A stretch of 13,041 nucleotides of DNA from an uncultured Bacteroidota bacterium (GTDB lineage Bacteria > Bacteroidota > Bacteroidia > UKL13-3), in NCBI GenBank assembly GCA_903907885.1, contig CAIVPY010000297.1, positions 1 through 13,041 on the forward strand, given 5' to 3'. Below are positions 7,562 through 13,041 of this stretch, piece by piece. The translations under genes were made by a program, and so were the position numbers. Each line of letters begins with the position of its first letter. Position 1 is the first letter of the stretch. The notes beneath the pieces were generated by a model, which worked only from the letters and a program-made list of their open reading frames with translations, did not search any database and had not been told where the DNA came from.

Positions 7562-7951
7562 TCAGCTTAATTTATCCGAAAGTTTATCAAGTATAAATAG
7601 GAGTTTATTGTTTTGTTGTTCAAGTCTGTCAATAACATCTTTATAAAGATTTCTTTCATCTTCTAACAGGCCATTGTTGTTTATACTTACATTTTCAGAG
7701 CAAATACCATTAGAATTTGTTATATTATGAATTATGGTTTGATCATTCAATCTAAGAAAATCCGCTATATTCATTTTATATAAATCAGCTAATACTTCTA
7801 TACGCTGAATAGAAAAGGTGGCTTGCCCTTTTTCCATAAGACTATATGTATTAGGCGAAATATTTAACACAGATGCAACATAATCTTGTGTGTAATTATG
7901 TACTTCACGTAATAATTTTAGCTTTTTAGCTAATTGCTCATTTGTATTCAT
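7562..7951 (-). CDS. XRE-family helix-turn-helix regulator
   Basis: This 129-residue protein has an N-terminal Cro/CI-type helix-turn-helix (about 7-62): LAKKLKLLREVHNYTQDYVA is the first part and LNISPNTYSLMEKGQA holds the recognition helix, followed by LADLYKMNIADFLRL. The C-terminal third (about 92-129) is rich in Leu, Asn, Lys and Asp with a heptad-like pattern (DVIDRLEQQNNKLLFILDKL) and is a probable dimerising coiled coil. No ligand or peptidase domain is present. It is divergent from the lipoprotein gene at 8089, sharing a 137-bp region, so it may control that gene and itself; this rests on position only. The ATG at 7951 is only 7 bp from a perfect -7 box, which implies an almost leaderless mRNA. 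Confidence 0.88.
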   Translation of the reverse strand: MNTNEQLAKKLKLLREVHNYTQDYVASVLNISPNTYSLMEKGQATFSIQRIEVLADLYKMNIADFLRLNDQTIIHNITNSNGICSENVSINNNGLLEDERNLYKDVIDRLEQQNNKLLFILDKLSDKLS

Positions 7952-7958
7952 CTATCAA

Positions 7959-7966
7959 CAAAAGTA
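7959..7966 (-). promoter_or_regulatory. Bacteroidota -7 box for the XRE gene
   Basis: On the minus strand this reads TACTTTTG, an exact match to the Bacteroidota -7 consensus TAnnTTTG. No TTTG lies at the usual 19-bp distance upstream (the closest is AATG at 18 bp), so the -33 element is weak. The start codon follows after 7 bp, so transcription would begin within a few bases of the ATG. Confidence 0.4.
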
Positions 7967-8088
7967 AAATATTATTGAATATTTCATTAGAAATCTTGAA
8001 ACTATCCTATTTATCATTACATAATTCGATAAATCATAACGGTAATTTGAAACTCGATTAAGTTTTATTTAGTTAACATTTTATCCTT

Positions 8089-8514
8089 ATGAAAATAAAT
8101 AATTTAAAAACATTTTGCCAATGCATTATCTTGTTACTGTTTTCCATTTCTTGTAGTAAAGATAATGACAGCAGTAAATCAATAGCAAATTCTTCAAATT
8201 CACTTAAAATATCAGTTAGTGCAACGCCTCCTGCATCTAATGATTTTTATATCTATTATTATAGTGGAAGTATTGAAGTTAAATTATTTGATGGTTCAGG
8301 AAACCAAAAGGCTGTACAATATATATCGGGCACTTCTGGGACTTTAGACTTTGGAAATGTTAATACTGGAAGTTATACAGTGGAAGCTAGGTTAAATGTT
8401 CGTAAAATAACCAAATCGAATGGAGTTGATACAGCAAATGGTTATGCCTACAAAAAAGTCGATTTTACCACGGATGGAACAGCAAAAATTGTTAATATGA
8501 CACTAGAATTCTAA
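8089..8514 (+). CDS. Small lipoprotein, probably surface-exposed
   Basis: This 141-residue protein starts with a basic N-terminus (MKINNLK), a hydrophobic core (CIILLLFSIS) and a lipobox ending at Cys22 (FSISC), which fits signal peptidase II processing. Residues 23-27 are SKDND. An acidic/lysine patch directly after the cysteine resembles the lipoprotein export signal that sends Bacteroidota lipoproteins to the cell surface. The mature part is short, rich in Ser, Gly, Thr and Tyr, and alternates in a beta-strand manner (SIEVKLFDGSGN, GNVNTGSYTVEARLNV), suggesting one small beta-sandwich domain. No family was recognised. It is divergent from the XRE regulator. TTTG at 8046-8049, followed 20 bp later by TAGTTAAC, is a poor promoter match. 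A perfect palindrome lies 20 bp after the stop. Confidence 0.75.
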   Translation: MKINNLKTFCQCIILLLFSISCSKDNDSSKSIANSSNSLKISVSATPPASNDFYIYYYSGSIEVKLFDGSGNQKAVQYISGTSGTLDFGNVNTGSYTVEARLNVRKITKSNGVDTANGYAYKKVDFTTDGTAKIVNMTLEF

Positions 8515-8533
8515 ACTAGTATTGTTTTTAGCC

Positions 8534-8557
8534 GTTGCAGGCGTACTCGCCTGCAAC
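8534..8557. repeat. Perfect 10-bp-stem palindrome
   Basis: GTTGCAGGCG, loop TACT, CGCCTGCAAC. The 10-bp GC-rich stem sits between the convergent ends of the lipoprotein gene and the SpmA/SpmB gene. Pairing can extend outward (GTATTG at 8519-8524 with CAATAC at 8557-8562) around an unpaired bulge. No T-run follows on either strand, so it is not a canonical intrinsic terminator. It could still end or stabilise both transcripts, or be one copy of a dispersed REP-like element. Confidence 0.6.
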
Positions 8558-8573
8558 AATACCATTAACCTCA

Positions 8574-10007
8574 TCAAAAATACATCTTACATACCGATAT
8601 CCCTGCCAACACGCAAACCAAATCCACCAAAAGCATAATGCTTAATGTGTAGCGTGAATCTTTAATATTAACCGAACCAAAATACAAAGCCACTACATAA
8701 AATGTGGTTTCTGCAGCTCCTTGAAACAAGCATGATAGTTGCCCCGTAAGGCTATCAGCTCCGTAAGTTTTCATTGCATCCAACATAAAACCTCTAGAGC
8801 CTCCAGCACTAAATGGTCGCATAATGGCCACAGGTATGGCATTGATAATTTGTGGGTCCACTTGAAAAACATTCAACACCTTATTGATGCCACTCATTAC
8901 AATAAACATCAAACCCGAATTACGGAAAATACTCAAAGCAACCAACATAGCCACCATATAAGGTAAAACCCTCACACCCGTTGTAAATCCATCTTTAGCA
9001 CCATTCACAAACGAATCAAAAATATTGGTTTCATTGGCTTTAAACACCTTTTCGTGAAGAATGCTATAGGCTACGATGGCTAAGATAATAAACAACAAAA
9101 CACCGTTGCTAAGATTGCCTGTAAAATGGAATTTCTCAATACCATTCAATTGGTTTACATAATATAAAATGAAGCCAATCAAAGCACTTACCGAGGTAAT
9201 AAACGCCAATATCACCCAATTAACTAAGTTGATGCGTTGTTTGATACTTACAAAAATTAAAGCAGCGAGTGTGCCAATAAATGAGGTGATAATGCATGGC
9301 AACATGATATCAGATGGGTTTGTGGCATTTTGTGCCGCACGATAACCAATGATGGATGTGGGAATGAGTGTTAAGCCCGCAGCATGCAAACACAAAAACA
9401 TGATTTGGCTATTGCTTGCCTTCTCTTTATCGGTATTCACCTCCTGCATACTTTCCATGGCCTTTAAACCAAAGGGGGTAGCCGCATTATCAAGCCCAAG
9501 AAAATTAGCAGCAAAATTCATGGTCATAAAGCCATAGGCAGCATGTCCTTTGGGCAATTCGGGGAATATTCGCACAAAAAAAGGCGTTAAAACTTTGGCC
9601 AATTTGGTAATGGCATTTGAATCATTTAGCAAATGAAGCAAACCACAAAAGAAGGTAAGGTAACCTATCAAGGGTAACCAAATATCCATGATGGCACTTT
9701 TGCAAGTCGGGAAAATCCCATCAGCCGATTGTTTTCCAATACAAACTTGAATAGTACCATTGTCTAATGATTGGTACAATGTATCGTTTTGCGAATAACC
9801 TATGGCTTTATTCGCCAATATCTTTGCATACAAGGCAGTATCTTGTGTTTGAAAGCGAGTAGCAGGAAACTCATTGGATACCAAGGCATCGTTTTGTTTG
9901 CCATTCACCATTTGCGTAAGGCTGTACATTTGCCCAGTAAACATCATATAAAAAATATATACAATGCTGAGAGCTATGATGTAAGACCAAAATCTGCTAA
10001 GTGCCAT
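8574..10007 (-). CDS. SpmA-SpmB fusion, nucleoside-recognition domain
   Basis: This polytopic membrane protein of 477 residues joins two nucleoside-recognition (Gate) domains. The first half corresponds to SpmA, with conserved stretches LPLIGYLTFFCGLLHLLNDS and NFAANFLGLDNAATPFGLKA. The second half corresponds to SpmB, with GFTTGVRVLPYMVAMLVALS, IMRPFSAGGSRGF and CLFQGAAETTFYVVALYFGS. In Bacillus the two are separate spore maturation proteins. Here they are one chain in an organism with no sign of sporulation, which is common in Bacteroidota. The role is probably transport or an envelope function, but the substrate is not known. A longer reading to 10028 needs a TTG start; the ATG at 10007 gives a clean N-terminus (MALSRFWSYIIALSIVYIFY) leading straight into the first helix and is preferred. 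It is divergent from rseP and convergent with the lipoprotein gene. Confidence 0.92.
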   Translation of the reverse strand: MALSRFWSYIIALSIVYIFYMMFTGQMYSLTQMVNGKQNDALVSNEFPATRFQTQDTALYAKILANKAIGYSQNDTLYQSLDNGTIQVCIGKQSADGIFPTCKSAIMDIWLPLIGYLTFFCGLLHLLNDSNAITKLAKVLTPFFVRIFPELPKGHAAYGFMTMNFAANFLGLDNAATPFGLKAMESMQEVNTDKEKASNSQIMFLCLHAAGLTLIPTSIIGYRAAQNATNPSDIMLPCIITSFIGTLAALIFVSIKQRINLVNWVILAFITSVSALIGFILYYVNQLNGIEKFHFTGNLSNGVLLFIILAIVAYSILHEKVFKANETNIFDSFVNGAKDGFTTGVRVLPYMVAMLVALSIFRNSGLMFIVMSGINKVLNVFQVDPQIINAIPVAIMRPFSAGGSRGFMLDAMKTYGADSLTGQLSCLFQGAAETTFYVVALYFGSVNIKDSRYTLSIMLLVDLVCVLAGISVCKMYF

Positions 10008-10081
10008 ATTGAAAATTTTAAGTAGCAATTTGGAAACTTTTTGTCAAAATGCTTCAAAAGTTTTAAACATTGAAGAAAGAA

Positions 10082-10113
10082 GTGAGAAGGTGAGAATGTG
10101 TGAGCGTGAGAAT
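10082..10113 (+). repeat. 8-bp imperfect tandem repeat, four units
   Basis: Four consecutive 8-bp units (GTGAGAAG, GTGAGAAT, GTGTGAGC, GTGAGAAT) lie in the region between the divergent SpmA/SpmB and rseP genes. The run is purine-rich and G/A-biased, unlike its surroundings. It is upstream of the proposed rseP promoter by about 75 bp. Slippage could change its length, but no effect can be inferred. Confidence 0.6.
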
Positions 10114-10187
10114 AAGAGGATATTTGAACCCTTATGTGAAACACTATAGCCTATCAACTAAAGCCCTAACAATATCAAGTAAAATGT

Positions 10188-10200
10188 TATTTTCGCAGCC
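10188..10200 (+). promoter_or_regulatory. Likely rseP promoter (-7 box and start site)
   Basis: TATTTTCG (10188-10195) matches five of the six fixed positions of the Bacteroidota -7 box TAnnTTTG. It is followed directly by CAGCC, a frequent transcription-start context after that box in this phylum. No TTTG lies at the usual -33 distance. It would give a 5' leader of about 25-30 bases before the ATG at 10226, with an A-rich stretch (AAAACAGAAAAACATAC) before the start rather than a Shine-Dalgarno sequence. Confidence 0.45.
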
Positions 10201-10225
10201 TAATTTTTAAAACAGAAAAACATAC

Positions 10226-11572
10226 ATGCAAACTTTTATTATGGTTGCCCAGCTTATCACCGCACTTTCTATATTGGTGGTAATACACGAGTTAGGGCAC
10301 TTTTTAGCTGCAAAATTATTCAAAATCAGGGTTGATAAATTTTACCTCTTTTTCGATTTTCTTTTCCCTATGCCCAATATACTTAAATTCTCTTTGTTTA
10401 AAATCAAAAAAGGAGATACTGAATATGGCCTAGGATGGTTTCCTATGGGAGGCTATGTGCAAATAGCAGGTATGGTTGATGAAAACATGAATACCGAACA
10501 GTTGGCTCAGCCTGCAGAACCTTGGGAATTTAGAAGCAAGCCAGCTTGGCAACGCATGATTGTTATGCTTGGTGGTATTATTTTCAATGTGGTTTTGGGT
10601 GTTTTCATTTTTGCCATGATGAGCTATTACTATGGCGAACGATTTACTAAAAACGAATCGGTTAAAAACGGTGTGGTAGCAAGTGCCTTGGCAAAAGAAG
10701 TGGGTTTTGAAACAGGAGATAAATTGGTTTCGGTGAATGGCAAGCCTATTGTTTATTTTGAAAAAGCATTGGGTAGCGATGAATTACTAGGAAACAAAAC
10801 GGTTTATACCATCGACCGTAATGGTGAAACAAAACAAATAGAATTGCCAGCTTCTTTTCTTGCTAAATTTTCAGAAAATACAAAAGCAGAATTTCTAGCA
10901 CCTCGACAAACATTTTTCATTGCTCTTCTTGCTCCTAATGCCAATGCCGAAAAGGCTGGATTAAAAGTAGATGATAAAATACTTGCCATTGACAGTAATT
11001 CGTTTTCATTTTTTGATGAGTTTCAACAACTGCTAAAAGATAAAAAGAATACCAAAAGCATGTTTACCATATTGCGCAATACAGATACTTTAAAAATTGA
11101 AGTAGCTATTGACGAAAATGGTAAAGTAGGGTTTAGCCCCGATACTAAAGATTTTGCTTATGATACCATTCAGTATGGTTTTTTTGCATCGTTTCCTGCT
11201 GGATGGAACAAAACAGTTGAAACCATTAGCAGCCAAATTAAAGGTTGGGGCAAAATATTCAATGGTGATATTGCTGTAAACAAAGCCGTTCAAGGCCCAA
11301 TTGGTATTGCTAAATTTTATGGAGGTGAGTGGATATGGAGTAAGTTTTGGTTATTAACTGCTCTTATATCTTTAGGACTTGCATTTGCCAATGTATTGCC
11401 AATTCCAGCATTAGATGGAGGTCATGTGGTGCTATTAATTATCGAAATGATTATAGGCAAACCTATCAGTATAAAAATACAAGAACGAGTTCAAACTGCT
11501 GGTATGATTATTTTATTATCCCTCATGGTTTTGATTTTTGGTAACGATATTTGGCAATTGTTTAAGAAATAA
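10226..11572 (+). CDS. rseP: RseP-type site-2 intramembrane zinc protease
   Basis: This inner-membrane metalloprotease cleaves membrane-spanning segments such as anti-sigma factors or signal-peptide remnants. The zinc motif HELGH is at residues 21-25 in the first helix. The third ligand, Asp397, lies in LPIPALDGGH near the C-terminus. Between them are FRSKPAWQRMIVMLGGIIFN (102-121) and two PDZ domains: PDZ1 about 145-210, with GFETGDKLVSVNGKPI, and PDZ2 about 230-300, with AEKAGLKVDDKILAIDS. A final hydrophobic helix (about 423-440) precedes WQLFKK. At 448 residues it matches the usual RseP length, and all catalytic residues are present. The ATG at 10226 puts the HExxH in the first helix as expected; an ATG five codons later is possible. 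It is followed by a strong terminator and seems to be transcribed alone. The substrate cannot be read from this window. Confidence 0.96.
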   Translation: MQTFIMVAQLITALSILVVIHELGHFLAAKLFKIRVDKFYLFFDFLFPMPNILKFSLFKIKKGDTEYGLGWFPMGGYVQIAGMVDENMNTEQLAQPAEPWEFRSKPAWQRMIVMLGGIIFNVVLGVFIFAMMSYYYGERFTKNESVKNGVVASALAKEVGFETGDKLVSVNGKPIVYFEKALGSDELLGNKTVYTIDRNGETKQIELPASFLAKFSENTKAEFLAPRQTFFIALLAPNANAEKAGLKVDDKILAIDSNSFSFFDEFQQLLKDKKNTKSMFTILRNTDTLKIEVAIDENGKVGFSPDTKDFAYDTIQYGFFASFPAGWNKTVETISSQIKGWGKIFNGDIAVNKAVQGPIGIAKFYGGEWIWSKFWLLTALISLGLAFANVLPIPALDGGHVVLLIIEMIIGKPISIKIQERVQTAGMIILLSLMVLIFGNDIWQLFKK

Positions 11573-11591
11573 GCATTGACTTTAACCAAAT

Positions 11592-11630
11592 AAAAAAGCC
11601 TGTGAAATACATTTTTCACAGGCTTTTTTT
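11592..11630. terminator. Bidirectional intrinsic terminator
   Basis: A 16-bp perfect stem, 11592-11607 with 11614-11629, encloses a six-base loop (TACATT). The core GCCTGTGAAA/TTTCACAGGC is flanked by six A on the left and seven T on the right, so both strands have a U-run after the hairpin. It begins 20 bp after the rseP stop and 47 bp beyond the stop of the convergent secreted-protein gene, and would end transcripts from both. Confidence 0.93.
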
Positions 11631-11676
11631 GAGCCTAAATAATCAATTTTGTCTACCCCATAATATAAAAAAATCC

Positions 11677-13041
11677 TTACCTCAGTAAAGTAATCGTACC
11701 GTGGTATTCTGTAGTTTCACCCGTTGTCTTTATGGTTTTGGCAATGTAGAAATACACATCTTCTGAAACAGGAGCTCCTTCAAAAGTTCCATCCCACCAT
11801 TTGCCACCCGGCATTGATGTTTCATACATAAATCCACCCCAACGATTATAAATGATCATCTCCACTTTCTTGTAGGCCGACTCTGGATACACAAATTTAA
11901 ACACCTCGTTCACCATATCTCCATTGGGAGTAAAAGCATTGGGGATATATAACTTGCCATTGGGCAATACTGTAAATTCTTTGATTGTCGAATCCATGCA
12001 GCCATAATCGTTTTTGGCAACTAGCTTCACTTTATAGGTTCCTGGTTTTATAAAAGTAAAATCTGGATTCTTATCTTTTGAGGTGCTGTTTAAGCTATCA
12101 GCAAACCACCAATTATACTTTGTAGCATTCTGGCTGGTATTGTTAAATACGGGTTTCAATTGCCCTTCGCCACTGTAGGTATCAGCTGAGTAAATGGCTT
12201 TTACTATGGGGTATGGATTAACAACCAAAGTATCGTATGCAAAACAAAGTTTTGAACTATCGCTTGCCATGATGATAAAAACAGAATTCTGCGTGATTTT
12301 AGCTTTAGGATTAAGAATACTTGTGTCTGATAGTTGAACTTGTGATTTCCAAACCCACTTGTTGGCATTGGTAACTTGGGCATTCAATTGCACCGAATCG
12401 TCCATACAAACTTGCATATCGTCAACAGCTTTAACAGTTGGCATGGGTATTACTTTTATCTTCACGGTATCAAAACCTATACACGAGCCAAGGGTGATTT
12501 TTAAATAATAGCTAGTGTCTATTGGAGGGTTAACAAAGGGTGTTTGTGAATTGCTGTTGGTGATGAAATAAGCAGGTGTCCACTCGTAAGTAGTAGCCGA
12601 ACCTGCACTTAACAAAACACCTGTTCCTGCACAAATGCGTTTGTCGCTACCTGCATCGGCTGATGAGCTGGTAAACATACTTACTTTTACGGTGTCTCTT
12701 TTTATGCAAGTACCATTGCTTGCTGTTAGGATGTAATCAATATTGGAGCTAGGCTTTGAATAAGGTTTTGTGAGACTGGGGTTGCTCAAAAAGGTAATAG
12801 GCTGCCATAACACATTGCCTAATGAAGTGGCATCTAGTTGCACACTATCGCCCAAACAAACTATTTTATCAATACCTGCATTGGCCGACACTTGGGTAAC
12901 AAACACCTCTACGGTATCTCTTTGCACACAAGTGCCTATGCTTGCTGAGAGAATATATTTTATATCATTGCTTGGTTTCACAAAAGGTTTTATCGCAGAG
13001 GGATTGTTCATGGCTGTAGTAGGCTGCCAAGCAAAACTACC
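11677..13041 (-). CDS. Secreted repeat protein with T9SS type B sorting domain (3' part)
   Basis: The gene is cut by the window's right edge: the frame is open to 13041 and the start lies outside, leaving 454 visible residues. The visible part begins with three or more PKD/Ig-like repeats of about 74-78 residues. Each carries AGxDKxxCxGxxVxLxA, a Trp (WQP or EWTP), a PFVxPP-like strand and GTCxxRDTVxV, the cysteines probably pairing within each repeat. A PKD domain follows (YNWWFADS ... FIKPGTYKVKLVAKNDYGC). The last 94 residues are the gliding-motility-associated C-terminal domain: IPNAFTPNGDMVNEVF, IIYNRWGGFMYE, WWDGTFEG and a final ITLLR. This domain directs export by type IX secretion and cell-surface attachment or release. 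The protein is probably a large extracellular adhesin or structural protein. Its internal Met near the edge should not be taken as the start. Confidence 0.93.
   Translation of the reverse strand, partial: GSFAWQPTTAMNNPSAIKPFVKPSNDIKYILSASIGTCVQRDTVEVFVTQVSANAGIDKIVCLGDSVQLDATSLGNVLWQPITFLSNPSLTKPYSKPSSNIDYILTASNGTCIKRDTVKVSMFTSSSADAGSDKRICAGTGVLLSAGSATTYEWTPAYFITNSNSQTPFVNPPIDTSYYLKITLGSCIGFDTVKIKVIPMPTVKAVDDMQVCMDDSVQLNAQVTNANKWVWKSQVQLSDTSILNPKAKITQNSVFIIMASDSSKLCFAYDTLVVNPYPIVKAIYSADTYSGEGQLKPVFNNTSQNATKYNWWFADSLNSTSKDKNPDFTFIKPGTYKVKLVAKNDYGCMDSTIKEFTVLPNGKLYIPNAFTPNGDMVNEVFKFVYPESAYKKVEMIIYNRWGGFMYETSMPGGKWWDGTFEGAPVSEDVYFYIAKTIKTTGETTEYHGTITLLR

Noticed and set aside
8534..8557. Canonical rho-independent terminator
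   Set aside because: The stem is excellent but no T-run follows on either strand, so it is listed as a palindrome.
8739..8966. Plus-strand ORF antisense to the SpmB half
   Set aside because: It has a low-complexity His/Ser/Thr-rich translation and overlaps a conserved coding region, so it is a shadow frame.
10008..10028. Upstream TTG start for the SpmA/SpmB gene
   Set aside because: It adds only seven residues before an ATG that leads directly into the first membrane helix. The ATG is the simpler start.
12978..13011. Met at 13011 as start of the secreted protein
   Set aside because: The frame stays open to the window edge and the repeat unit continues upstream (a further WQP motif is read before it), so the gene is truncated by the window.

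Overview
The window looks like an AT-rich Bacteroidota chromosome. The evidence is a protein with a C-terminal gliding-motility/type IX secretion sorting domain (type B), a beta-propeller sensor kinase of the Bacteroidota type, a fused SpmA-SpmB protein, a lipoprotein with an acidic patch just after its lipidated cysteine, weak Shine-Dalgarno signals, and promoter-like TAnnTTTG boxes. A free-living member of the Chitinophagales/Sphingobacteriales/Flavobacteriia range is plausible. The genus cannot be fixed from the sequence.

Layout. Positions 178-2800 (+) hold kynU and kmo, a tight two-gene unit for the kynurenine branch of tryptophan breakdown, which probably feeds quinolinate and NAD synthesis. 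Converging on it with 5 bp between stop codons is a two-gene minus-strand unit (2806-6485): a NarL-type response regulator, then a 1011-residue periplasmic-propeller histidine kinase 2 bp downstream. Positions 6486-8570 are a patchy accessory stretch: a single-domain DUF1456 protein, a 366-bp gene-poor gap with a 21-bp tandem repeat, a small membrane protein, an XRE-type regulator and a divergent surface-type lipoprotein. Perfect palindromes lie on both sides of the regulator/lipoprotein pair. Positions 8574-13041 return to ordinary genes: the SpmA/SpmB fusion (-), divergent rseP (+), a strong bidirectional terminator, and the 3' part of a large secreted adhesin-like protein (-) that runs off the right edge.

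How the genes work together. KynU and Kmo act in succession on kynurenine. The regulator and kinase form a classical two-component system whose signal and targets are not visible. RseP is the inner-membrane site-2 protease of an envelope-stress or signal-peptide clearance pathway. The secreted protein depends on type IX secretion genes that lie outside the window.

The most unusual signal is at 6932-7216. Six 21-bp units coincide with a minus-strand frame that stays open for 94 codons but has no usable start, and within it the DNA repeat reads as heptapeptides, most beginning Asn-Phe-Thr. It may be the decayed 3' end of a gene or a repeat element. No clearly new multi-gene system is evident.
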